NCBI GenBank assembly: GCA_035578175.1
Contig: JAQMRL010000001.1
Location: 377,647,220 to 377,711,219 of the forward strand
Reading direction: 5' to 3'
Length of the DNA stretch: 64,000 nucleotides
Origin: Catonia carolina
Taxonomy: Eukaryota > Arthropoda > Insecta > Hemiptera > Achilidae
Shown piece by piece: positions 8,161-17,594 of this stretch. The stretch's first letter is position 1. Each line of letters starts with the position of its first letter. Below the pieces are notes generated by a model. The model did no database searches and had not been told where the DNA came from. It saw only the letters and a list, made by a program, of their open reading frames with translations. Both the position numbers and the translations under genes were made by a program.

Positions 8161-11100
8161 ATGGAGGAGACGTTTTCGGTGTCGGAGTTGTGTGTTGTGA
8201 TAGGAATTTTGTGTGTTGACGCTGGCACTAAAGGGGAGATGATTGATGACATTTGTTATTACCTGACAAATTTGGACGCACTTCAAGCAAAAATAAACGA
8301 CGATATCAAACAGGAAGAAGAAGACGACGAAGAAGAGGAGGATGATGAGGACGATAAAAAGAAAGTGAAGATAAAAAAGGACGAGAAGAAAGGCAACAGT
8401 TCTGATGAGGAGCAGGACAAAGATGTGTCGGAGGAAATAAGGCGAAATTTGACTGCGATGGAGTCACAAAATAGGAGGTTTGAAGAGCAGCATAAATTTT
8501 CGTTGACGTTTCGTGACATAGAGGGCGCTTTGAAAACATTCAATGGCAAGGACGGATATCCGGTGAAGAAGTGGATCACTGATTTCGAAGAAACAGCAGT
8601 CTTGATGGGATGGAGTGAGCTGCAAAAGTTTGTGTTTGCAAAAAAATCACTTGAAGGTTTGGCTAAGCTTTTTGTTCAAGGTGAGCGAGGATTGACGTCT
8701 TGGTCAGCTTTGAAGAAAGCACTGAGGGACGAGTTCGATACAGCGACGAGCAGTGTGGAAATTCATAAGCTGCTAACTCAACGACGGAAGAAGCAGGACG
8801 AATCCCTCCAGGAATATTTCCTAGTGATGAAGGAGATAGCCAGCCGTGGTGACATTGAATTAGTTTCAGTGTTTCAATATGTGATTGATGGTATCGACGA
8901 CGAGACAGGAGCAAAACTTCTTTTGTACGGGGCGACGAGTTCTAGGGAGTTCAAGGACAAGATGAAGAGCTACGAGTTGGCAGTGAAGTCGATGCCAAAG
9001 AAGAGCTCCAAGAACTCTAACAACGGCAATTCGCAAGGAGGTTCCAAGCACAACAACGAGAAGGATGGAAGACGCAACGACGGTGCAAGGAAGAAGGACA
9101 GAAGCGGCGAAGGAGAAAAGAAGTGCTATAATTGTGGTGATGCTGGACATAATTCGAGGAACTGTATGCACAAGGACAAGGGTAGAAGATGCTTCAACTG
9201 TAACGACTTTGGGCACATCTCCAGTGAGTGCACAAAAGAGAGGAAGCGAGACAGAAGAGGTACTGCAAGGGATGGTTCAAACATGCACAACCTGGCGACT
9301 TCGAATAGCAACCTGAAATTCAAGGAAGTCAAGCTGTGCGATCAGGAAATCAACGCCCTTATTGACTGTGGAAGTCACTACAACCTTTTGAGACAGAATA
9401 TATACGAGACGATGGAAGCTCCAGGATTGCGAGAGACTAGTGTTGTTCTGTCAGGGTTCGGAGGAAGCAAGGTGTCTCCTCAAGGTTATTTCCAAACAGT
9501 CATTGAGGTCGATGAGGATGAGTTTGTGACGAACGTCTATGTAGTGTCTGGAGATGCTATGAAGATAGACATGGTGATAGGTAACGATCTTCTGGACCAG
9601 GGTGAGGTCATCTTGAGCAAGAAGGGAGTAACCATCAGGAAACAGGAAGTATCGATCATGTGCATCCAGGTAACCAATGAACCAGAGTTGGACATCGAGA
9701 ATTGTGTTGACAAAGAGACGAAGAAGCAGGTAGAAGACCTAGTGGAAGGTTATGTTCCAGCAAAAACGAAGTCAACTGACGTGAAGATGAGGATCGCAGT
9801 GAAGGAAGAGCAACCAACGTTTTGCAAACCTAGACGACTATCACCAAAGGAGAAGAAGGTCGTTGATGATCAAGTCGAGGAGTGGCTAGAGAAGGATGTC
9901 ATCGAACCAAGTTCGTCGGAGTATTCGAGTCAGGTAGTAGTGGTCAAAAAGAAGAACGGTGCACATCGAGTTTGCGTGGACTATCGAAGAGTAAATCGAA
10001 TAGTGGTCAAGGATCGCTATCCCATGCCGCTGATCGAGGATGTCTTGGACAAACTACAGGATGCAGCTGTATTTTGTACATTGGACCTCAAGGATGGATT
10101 CTTTCACGTAGAAGTTGAAGAGGACAGCCGGCGATACCTGGCTTTTGTGACGCACACGGGACAGTACCAGTTCAAACGAGTACCTTTCGGATTTACCAAT
10201 TCACCTGCAGTGTTCCAACGTTATATCAACGCCGTGTTCTGGGTGTTGATCAGGGAGAACCTGGTGTTCATCTATATGGACGACCAAATCATCCCAGCGA
10301 AGAACTTTGTTGAAGCGATTCAACGATTGGGACGTGTCTTGGGGATAGCTGCAGAGTACGGGTTAGAAATCAACTTTGCGAAGTGCCAATTCCTGAAGAC
10401 GAAGGTACAGTTCCTGGGATACACTATCCAAGGTGGACAGATCCAACCATCTGAAGAGAAGGTTCTAGCCGTTCGTGACTTTCCAGAGCCGAAGACGATT
10501 GCAGCGGTGCAGAGCTTTTTGGGACTGGCAAGCTACTTCAGGAAGTTCATTCCAAACTTCTCTGTCGTGGCTAAACCGCTGAGTGACCTGTTGAGAGGAA
10601 AACCTGAGTTCAAATTTGACGATGAGCAGCGACGTGCATTTAACGAGCTCAAGGATATCCTTTCTTCAGAACCAGTTTTGAGAATTTACAACCCGAAATT
10701 TGAGACGGAGCTTCACACCGACGCCAGCAAGTATGGATATGGAGCAGTGTTGTTGCAGAAGTGTCCAGACGACGAGAAGCTACATCCGATCTCATATATG
10801 AGCAAAAAGACGACCGTTCAGGAAGAAAAATACAGCAGTTACGAGCTGGAGATCTTGGCTGTAGTAAAAGCACTGAAGAAGTACAGAGTGTACTTGCTTG
10901 GACTGGCATTCAAGATCGTAACTGACTGTGAGGCGTTCCAAAAGACGATGCAGAAGACAGACCTAGCAGCGCGTGTGGCCAGATGGGCGATGAGCTTGGA
11001 AGAGTTTGACTATACCATCCAACACCGAGCTGGTAGCAGAATGAAACACGTCGACGCTCTAAGCAGATGTTTAGCAGTGATGTTTGGCTTCCCTGATGGT

Positions 11101-12075
11101 CTAACATCGAGGATCAAGATCGCACAGGAAAAAGATGACGGACTGGTAGCGATTAAAAAGATCTTGGAAGAGAAACCATACGAGGACTTCATAGTGAGAG
11201 ATGGACTTCTGTTCAAATTTGTCGACGGTCAGGAGGTCTTGGTGGTTCCACGAGCGATGCACCAGGAGATCATCCGAGCGGCACACGAGAGAGGACACTA
11301 CGCTGTCAAGAGGACGGAAGAAGACGTGAAGCAGGAATACTACATTCCTGACCTGGCCAACAAGGTGAAACGAGTGATCGCCAACTGTGTGAAATGTCTG
11401 GTGGTAAACAGGAAGGTGGGCAAGAAGGAAGGCCTTCTTCACCCTCTGTTCAAGGAGAGTGAACCGTTGCACACCTACCACACGGATCACATTGGACCAC
11501 TCGCATCTACCAACAAGGGGTATAACCACATCCTTTGTGTAGTTGACGCCTTCACGAAGTTTGTCTGGTTATATCCAGTGAAAACGACGAAAACGGCTGA
11601 GACGATTGGAAAGATGGAATTGCAAAAGACGAACTTTGGAAACCCGGTGCAAGTGATCACCGACAAGGGGACATCGTTCACTTCCCGAGAGTTTGAGGAC
11701 TACTGTGAAGCAGAAGGCATCAAACACATCGCGGTGACGACAGGACTACCCAGAGCAAATGGTCAAGTTGAAAGAGTCAACGCAACTGTTGGAACGATCA
11801 TCTCCAAGCTGAGCATCGACGACCCGACGAAGTGGTACAAGGTGGTACCTGCTGTGCAACGAGCGATCAACTCCGCGTTCCAGAGGAGCATCGGAAGATC
11901 ACCGTTTGAATTGTTGATGGGAACCAAGATGCGCAACAAGGACGATCTTCACATCGTCGAACTCATCGAAGAAGAGTTGGTTACCTCATTCGACGAGAAA
12001 CGTGACCAGATGAGAGAAGATGCCAAGTTGCAGATCCAGAAGGTGCAAGCTGAAAATCGGAGCAACTTCAATTGA
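8161..12075 (+). CDS. gag-pol: Gag-Pol polyprotein of Ty3/gypsy retrotransposon
   Basis: A 1,304-codon frame fuses gag and pol without a frameshift. An acidic stretch lies at residues 50-66, a capsid-like region near 115-275, and two CX2CX4HX4C zinc knuckles at 322-335 and 344-357 (CYNCGDAGHNSRNC, CFNCNDFGHISSEC). The protease active site is ALIDCGS at 399-405, with Cys where Thr or Ser is usual. The RT has LDLKDGF (Asp642) and YMDD at 705-708. RNase H begins near LHTDAS (Asp854). Integrase has an H1042-H1046-C1076-C1079 zinc site and the triad D1109, D1168, E1204 (D-58-D-35-E). The frame ends early at TGA 12073-12075; the integrase C-terminus continues in phase beyond it. It would make virus-like particles and integrate cDNA copies. 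This copy is probably defective unless TGA is read through. Confidence 0.95.
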   Translation: MEETFSVSELCVVIGILCVDAGTKGEMIDDICYYLTNLDALQAKINDDIKQEEEDDEEEEDDEDDKKKVKIKKDEKKGNSSDEEQDKDVSEEIRRNLTAMESQNRRFEEQHKFSLTFRDIEGALKTFNGKDGYPVKKWITDFEETAVLMGWSELQKFVFAKKSLEGLAKLFVQGERGLTSWSALKKALRDEFDTATSSVEIHKLLTQRRKKQDESLQEYFLVMKEIASRGDIELVSVFQYVIDGIDDETGAKLLLYGATSSREFKDKMKSYELAVKSMPKKSSKNSNNGNSQGGSKHNNEKDGRRNDGARKKDRSGEGEKKCYNCGDAGHNSRNCMHKDKGRRCFNCNDFGHISSECTKERKRDRRGTARDGSNMHNLATSNSNLKFKEVKLCDQEINALIDCGSHYNLLRQNIYETMEAPGLRETSVVLSGFGGSKVSPQGYFQTVIEVDEDEFVTNVYVVSGDAMKIDMVIGNDLLDQGEVILSKKGVTIRKQEVSIMCIQVTNEPELDIENCVDKETKKQVEDLVEGYVPAKTKSTDVKMRIAVKEEQPTFCKPRRLSPKEKKVVDDQVEEWLEKDVIEPSSSEYSSQVVVVKKKNGAHRVCVDYRRVNRIVVKDRYPMPLIEDVLDKLQDAAVFCTLDLKDGFFHVEVEEDSRRYLAFVTHTGQYQFKRVPFGFTNSPAVFQRYINAVFWVLIRENLVFIYMDDQIIPAKNFVEAIQRLGRVLGIAAEYGLEINFAKCQFLKTKVQFLGYTIQGGQIQPSEEKVLAVRDFPEPKTIAAVQSFLGLASYFRKFIPNFSVVAKPLSDLLRGKPEFKFDDEQRRAFNELKDILSSEPVLRIYNPKFETELHTDASKYGYGAVLLQKCPDDEKLHPISYMSKKTTVQEEKYSSYELEILAVVKALKKYRVYLLGLAFKIVTDCEAFQKTMQKTDLAARVARWAMSLEEFDYTIQHRAGSRMKHVDALSRCLAVMFGFPDGLTSRIKIAQEKDDGLVAIKKILEEKPYEDFIVRDGLLFKFVDGQEVLVVPRAMHQEIIRAAHERGHYAVKRTEEDVKQEYYIPDLANKVKRVIANCVKCLVVNRKVGKKEGLLHPLFKESEPLHTYHTDHIGPLASTNKGYNHILCVVDAFTKFVWLYPVKTTKTAETIGKMELQKTNFGNPVQVITDKGTSFTSREFEDYCEAEGIKHIAVTTGLPRANGQVERVNATVGTIISKLSIDDPTKWYKVVPAVQRAINSAFQRSIGRSPFELLMGTKMRNKDDLHIVELIEEELVTSFDEKRDQMREDAKLQIQKVQAENRSNFN

Positions 12076-12342
12076 CGACGAAAGGAAGCTGCAAAGTATA
12101 AGGTCGGTGATCTGGTTGCCATCAAACGCACCCAGCTGGGACCGAACCTTAAGTTGAAGACAAAGTACTTAGGACCATACCGAGTGATGAAGGCCAAGCT
12201 GAATAACACCTACGATGTCTACAAGGAAGGCGAAGACCAAGATGGACCACGGCTGACAAGTACTTGTGCTGAGTACATGAAGCCCTGGCTGGACGGGTAT
12301 TCCTCATCCGAGTCGGATGAACTTCAGGACGGCCGAGTGTAG
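12076..12342 (+). pseudogene. Integrase C-terminal tail beyond the premature TGA
   Basis: In phase with gag-pol, 88 codons follow the TGA and reach a TAG at 12340-12342, just inside the 3-prime LTR. They contain YKVGDLVAIKRTQ and KYLGPYRV, the GPY/F module typical of gypsy integrases. The tail is therefore native coding sequence cut off by one codon change, compatible with CGA to TGA. An ATG at 12154 cannot plausibly give a functional product. Confidence 0.88.
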
Positions 12343-12594
12343 GAATCGGAAACCGAATTTGCTGGTTTTCCCGCCGGTGAGATTCAGATGGCACGTGAGC
12401 TCGCAACAGCTGGATAACGGTCGACGCAAGAAGAAGAAACCAGTGTGTGTAAAAAAAGTGTCGAGTGACGAGAGACTGTTTTCTTATGTTGTATTCTTTT
12501 TATTCTGATGTAATAATGTTCATTTTCATGTTTAAATAATAATTTGTTAAATTGACGTGTGACGAGTTTTATTTTCATCCATTCAAATCCCACA
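12338..12594 (+). repeat. 3-prime LTR of the Ty3/gypsy element
   Basis: 257 bp from TGTAGGAATC to AATCCCACA, one base different from the 5-prime LTR. It is followed by TA repeats that continue the target microsatellite. Confidence 0.95.
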
Positions 12595-13403
12595 TATATA
12601 TATATATATGTAAAGTTAAAATACATCGCAATATAATATATAATTGCCAGACAAAGGCTACGGAATGGTATTTTATCAAAATTCAGAATTTTCCTTAAAA
12701 TTACAAAATTAGTAATTCTAAATATAATTCAAAAATGAATAATAAAGTCAGAAAGCTCGTATTCCATATGAACTTAATTTTATGTATATAAAATAAATAT
12801 TTCTCTTGTCATAGACAGACTTAAGAGCTAATACTGATATAAAGGGCTTGAAAACAGCTACTGAAATTTGCAACAATTATGAAACAGGTCGTTATAATTT
12901 CAAAGCACCTTTGTTGGTTTATTTTGCCTTATTTAACACCGTGCATTAGGAACATACACTCAGTATTAAATCTTATAAAATACTAGAAATACTATCATAT
13001 AACATTATTATATAAAATTTATATTATTTAATGTCTTAATACTATAAAATAAAAACCTTTGATTCTCTAAGATTTATACGGTTAATTCAGATAAGAAACT
13101 GAATTGTTTGATATTTATTTAATAAAAAATATAAATTAATTTATTTGCTACGGTTACTTAAAATTTTTAATCATTCTGAATAAATAAAGTCTGTACTCTG
13201 ATATATGTGTTTGAATCATGTTTATCTGTATTACAAGAACAGGTATTTCATTAATTAAATATATGAACTGGTATAACTTTAAGTACCCAAAATAAATTTA
13301 TAAAGAAATGTATGAGTAAAAAGAAGGCATACATAAGTTTTGAATAAGATTTATATATAAAACCGCACTCATATTACGTTACGTAACAGTCAACTAAACT
13401 TAC
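12595..13403. other. PPO intron 3, AT-rich part
   Basis: Starts with residual TA repeats and then very AT-rich sequence up to the exon 3 donor (GTAAGT on the minus strand). No gene or known repeat is seen. Confidence 0.5.
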
Positions 13404-13636
13404 ATTTCCAATATCTTGAAAAGTGTCGGTTAATACAGCTTCTTCTCTAGCTCTCCTAAATATAGCACCATCCACAAATTTATAAGGAAAAAATTCGCAA
13501 ACTGGTGGAAGATTTACTCTACGAGTATCTTTTCGATGTAAAATTGCAACTGACATCGCATAGTTAAACATCTGAGGATTCATGTTTTCACGACAGTAAC
13601 TTGCTACTGACATAAAATCTTCCAATGACTTTGCAT
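13404..13636 (-). CDS. PPO: Prophenoloxidase, coding exon 3
   Basis: Encodes residue 99 (split codon) to 176, the later part of the hemocyanin-like N-terminal domain. Family signatures are visible: FMSVASYCRENMNPQMFNYA, SVAILHRKDT, NLPPVCEFFPYKFVD and FRRAREEA. These match the SVA.YCRDR.NP..FNYALSVALLHR and FPD.FVD....RAREE pattern of insect phenoloxidases. The acceptor is TTTTAAAG before 13636 and the donor is a perfect GTAAGT after 13404. Entry in phase 1 completes the Asp codon started by the last G of exon 2; exit in phase 0 fits exon 4. A tempting ATG inside the exon (13625) is an internal Met, not a start. Confidence 0.95.
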
Positions 13637-14179
13637 CTTTAAAACAAATTAATATTAAAAGTATTTATTAAATAACATGATAAAAAAATAGAGTAATTAT
13701 GTTTATGAAAATTTGATTCATCTCTACGTAATGAGGAAGTCAATAAATTAACTGAAAGTCCTCAGTGACTAAAGAACTCCTCTAACCCTGCACTAATTCT
13801 CTAACTTACTGATCATCTAGAGATATAAACTTCAGTGTGTTTGTTCCTTAAGGATTGAACTACTTCTTCTTTATATACTATGTCCTTTCAGAACTTTGGG
13901 AAATATGACAGCAATTTCTACTTTGCTGACAACAAGTCTTAAATTCATGACAACACCATACAGATCGCGCAGGTTCTTTTGTTCCGACAATTTCCTTCGA
14001 CATAGACCTCGTTGACGCAGGGTCTTGCCTTGCTTGATATTCTGACATAATCTATATATTTGATATATAGATTATGATTTGGTATAATCGTGTGTTCAAA
14101 GTATTTAAATTTCAGTTTTTAAATTGTGCCTATTGTTCGGATTTGGTACTATTTGGTACGATTTAGTACTATCATGCTG
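13637..14179. other. PPO intron 2, no gene
   Basis: AT-rich intron sequence. A perfect hairpin with 14-base arms and a 3-base loop lies at 14046-14076. Confidence 0.5.
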
Positions 14180-14490
14180 AAGACGGAAAGGACCCAAGTG
14201 GAAAAAATTTAATAACTACTTTCAGTTGACGGAATTTAATGAAATTTTTTGTGTTGGATCCCCCAGTGACATCTAACGTAAATTCTGAATTCCAACTTTG
14301 TATGATGTTCCGTTCTTGAGATATTTCGTAATCACACACAAAAATTGCTATGCACATGTTCATGTGGGTTCAGGGAGCCTTAAAACCATGTGTTTCTGGT
14401 GAGGGCTTTGTTTCGAGGGATTGACATGAGGAAATTACTTCACTTACCTACATATTCATATTAGGCAAGAAGTTATAATACTGAAATATA
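14180..14490 (+). repeat. Diverged partial copy of dispersed repeat R900
   Basis: Matches the right half of the R900 family: a TTGTATGATGTTCCGTTCTT stretch, an ACACACA run, ACATGTT, and an end with TTCATATTAGGCAAGAAG. Other copies have TTCATATAGGCAAGAGAAAG at this point. Confidence 0.6.
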
Positions 14491-15419
14491 ACTTAAGCAA
14501 TAGTATAGTATCATTGCACAAGAGTGGGAGAGGAGAAAAAAGTACAAGCAGAGCAAGCCACGTTTTTCATCAAGTTTTTTTTTAAACAGTGAAATAATAA
14601 TAGTCATTAATAAAGAAATTGTACATGTCAATTTGTTTTTATAATATGTTTAACAAACAGTAATAAAAACTCATTCACAAATATAAACACAGACAACCCA
14701 TTTCCTTTGAATGAATAAAATGAATGCAGTATAATTTTATTAACTCATTAATATGGAAAAAGTGAGTAACATAGTTTTGTTTAAGATAAAAAAAAATTAT
14801 GCCTATGATTTCAATGATCTTATCCAAACGATTTTAAAGGGTTGAACACAAACGAATTATTAGATTTTGTAATTTACATCTAAGAAATGAAATGGGGTGA
14901 TAATCATAAAATTGTTCTTACTATCTCTATCCCTACCCGAATATTTTCAGTGTCATATAAAATTGGTACGTTTATTTTTCAAGTCTTATCGAAAAAAATG
15001 TAAATGTCAGTAAAATCAAGAAGACGGAAAAACCAATAAATTTATTTATATACGTATTACGCCTCTCCAAGGCGCAAAACGTTAGTTAAGGTGGTGCTCC
15101 TAGTCATAATGAGTCAAAATTTAAATATATTTTTAAATATCTCCACATCCGTAGTATATAAATATTTCTTCACACAAAATTCAATTTTTCATTTTAGTTA
15201 TCTCCATTATAAATGTATATATGAAATGGGAAGCAACTCATCCCAATATGGTTTTCCATGTCCTAGGATAGGTCAATGTAATGGCTCTTTTTCAATTATT
15301 AAGTTGTACGCTTAAATATTTGAAGGTGAAATTGTTTCTTTTTTAATTCCCTACCGTCATTTAAAAACTATTTTTGTAATTTTATTTCACTTTAAATTTT
15401 ATGATATAATCTTGGGGAA
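14491..15419. other. PPO intron 2, AT-rich DNA
   Basis: No gene, RNA or recognised repeat. A 74-codon frame at 15091-15315 has no protein-like features and AT-driven composition. Confidence 0.5.
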
Positions 15420-15595
15420 TGATATAATCCGGAGGGCAGGAGAAAACGAAGACGCCCGAGAAAGAGAAGGGCTAATTTAAGAGGTTCGGAACAGGCAGAG
15501 ATACCTAATCCATGAAAGGCAGAAAAAGAAGAAGGATTTTGGGGAAGAAGGTTATTTAGTTTAGAGGCCAGGTAACAAAAATATCTGTCTGTGGA
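15420..15595 (+). pseudogene. Possible LINE C-terminal remnant
   Basis: One frame reads GRRKRRRPRKRRAN near 15436-15476, like the GR.KRGRPRKRW tail motif of RTE-type LINE proteins. Only this short motif supports it. Confidence 0.3.
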
Positions 15596-16311
15596 ATTCC
15601 TTTTTTTAATCTAGTACAAGGAATTACAATGCTTATTATTGTACTGTATATGTGGATTCATTTTTATAAGTTATGTATTTTAAACAAATAAAATTCGATT
15701 GAAATATCATGCACTTGTCATGTATATTTCTCACTTCTTGGAGCTAAATATTCAGCCTAACAGGCGCTGACAAATTGGGTTCATACCTATTCTGATACTC
15801 ATGTTTTTAACCTTATACAATTAATCTTGTGCTTTCCTTAACCAAATGAGTGATGATGGTACAGAAGGGAGTAAAGACGTAAGTAAAATTAATCAAAATT
15901 ATTTCAAAGGAATTTAATAGAGTTTTTGTACATAGTCAGACAATGAGGGGTAAGCAAACATTTAATTGAAAGGAGGAAGTTCACTTGTCGTTCATATACA
16001 TTTCTTGGTATATTGGTATAAAACCACATTATACTTAACCGGGTGAGGAAACTCCTCTTTTCACTAACTTAGACGCCTAGTAATTTAAACCAACCTGTTA
16101 AGCATGAGACAAAATTTCGTCTTTATAGTTTATCAAGTGAAAGGATACAATGATTTCACAAAGTAACAGTTTGTTAATTGCATAGAAGATGCATTAGCTT
16201 CTAACAATGAACAAAGTCTATTAATATTAATCATAAATACTAAATAAATAAATAAAAATCATAACAAAATGTTAATATATTTAAAAAAAATGAAAATTCA
16301 TTCAACTATAC
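15596..16311. other. PPO intron 2, AT-rich DNA
   Basis: Nothing recognised before the exon 2 donor. Confidence 0.5.
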
Positions 16312-16492
16312 CCATAAAAACTTCTATTAATCTTCCTGCCATTTCACGATGTAAAGGGAGAAAAAGAGTAAAGAAGTCACGTTTTCCAAGTCTTTTTGGA
16401 TTATCTAAATTTGGTATTTGTACAGGTTTAATTTGAACCCGATCACCTCCTCCAACTCTGTTAGCAATAGCTTCACCCTTAAATCGTTCTTC
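16312..16492 (-). CDS. PPO: Prophenoloxidase, coding exon 2 (activation-site region)
   Basis: Encodes residues 39-98 plus one base. EERFKGEAIANRVGGGDRV is the region where insect PPO zymogens are cleaved by a serine protease after a conserved Arg, usually Arg-Phe. Here the pair is R50-V51. Downstream, VQIKPVQIPNLDNPKR, FFTLFLPLHREMAGRLIEVF is a strong family match (I..I.LPNL......PFSLF.P.HR..AGRLI). The acceptor is TTTTAACAG before 16492. The donor GTATAG after 16312 is a weak match, but it keeps the frame exactly: the last G plus the first two bases of exon 3 form Asp99. No signal peptide is expected or seen in this family. Confidence 0.94.
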
Positions 16493-16672
16493 CTGTTAAA
16501 ACAAATCAAAACTAATAAAAAGATTTGTTATTACAAATTACAATCTGTTAGGTAGTGTTTACAAAATGATAAATCTTATTGATTCCCAAACTATAAATAA
16601 TTACGGTTTACTAATTTCCAAGTACATACGTACTAATGCAAATAAGTAATGCATGTATAAGTAAAAACACTG

Positions 16673-17594
16673 GGGTGAAACACTCACACGACTCTCTCTT
16701 GCCAATGCAAATAATAAACTATATTAACTAACATAAGTAATAAAACATTAGAAATAAATAAAAACCGAACCTCAATAAACATAACCTAATTGTAATCATG
16801 AGTGAAAGACGCAAAATAAAAAGTCAACCTCAGTTTGGCTTAAAAATACGAAAAATCACTCTTTTACGTTAAACTAGGCTCTGTAGAGAAAAATGCTAAA
16901 TAAAAGTTGTAGATCTTTTAATTTTCTGTAAATTTATTTATAAACTTTTCTCATAAAATGCATACTAAGGCTGAAATCTTTAAAACGATCAATTTTTTTA
17001 CACAATTTCGTGAAAAAAGAAAAATTGCTAGTTACTGCTAAACTGATCATTATACAAAACAATGTTTGAAATGAAAGTTGTAGGATTTCAAATTCTCTAC
17101 AACCTCTATATATACTCTTTTGCGCTAAAATGCATATTAAAGCCGTAATCTTAAAAGAAACAACTTTTTTACGAGAGAAAAACCTCTCCAAGAATTTCAG
17201 CAGACATGGCGTCTACCCTATCTTGTAAAGCATAAAAAAATTAGTAAATGAGGCGATTTTAAAAACCATTGTAGGAGCCGTTTTTGAGAAAATTGCAAAA
17301 AAGTGAAAAATGACACGAATAAACGACTACTTCCGTTTGACCGATTTTGATTAAAATGTTCGTGTCGGGCTCTTTAGTGGTACCTAACTTAAGTTACAAG
17401 TTTGAAGTTTGTACGATGTTCCGTCCTTGAGATATTCTGTTTACACACACACATACACACACAGACCAATCGCTAAAAACATGTTTTTAAGGTTCAAGGG
17501 GTTTGAAAACGTGTAGATCCAGTATAGATCCACATGAAAACAATACTTTCCTTTCTTATTTTATATTCATATAGGCAAGAGAAAGTAAAACAAT
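16673..17594 (+). repeat. Dispersed repeat R900, copy a (in PPO intron 1)
   Basis: Runs from a left end with ACACTCACACGACTCTCTCTTGCC to a right end with TTCATATAGGCAAGAGAAAG; the ends share the inverted motif CTCTTGCC. Related copies lie at 33411-35516 (inverted and interrupted) and 47671-48587. It is non-coding, with internal A-rich and ACACAC tracts. It is likely a non-autonomous DNA transposon. Its right part has been amplified into the tandem array that follows. Confidence 0.75.

Larger units (their letters stand above)
7252..12594 (+). mobile_element. Near-complete Ty3/gypsy LTR retrotransposon
   Basis: A 5,343-bp element has 257-bp LTRs (TG...CA), a primer-binding site complementary to tRNA-Pro, and one long gag-pol frame ordered gag, zinc knuckles, protease, RT, RNase H, integrase. 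The order with integrase last identifies Ty3/gypsy. No envelope gene is present. The LTRs differ at one base that I can see, implying recent insertion. It lies in PPO intron 3, opposite to the gene. Two in-frame TGA codons interrupt the reading frame (8092 and 12073). No strong polypurine tract is visible before the 3-prime LTR. Confidence 0.95.

Noticed and set aside
8283..8579. Serine-rich minus-strand frame
   Set aside because: It is the complement of the acidic GAA/GAC-rich stretch of gag; a shadow frame.
12154..12342. Separate gene after gag-pol (envelope-like ORF)
   Set aside because: The frame is the integrase C-terminus with its GPY module, in phase with gag-pol beyond a premature TGA.
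13374..13625. Stand-alone small gene starting at the ATG at 13625 on the minus strand
   Set aside because: The frame is the interior of PPO exon 3. The Met is internal, and the frame past 13404 is intron.
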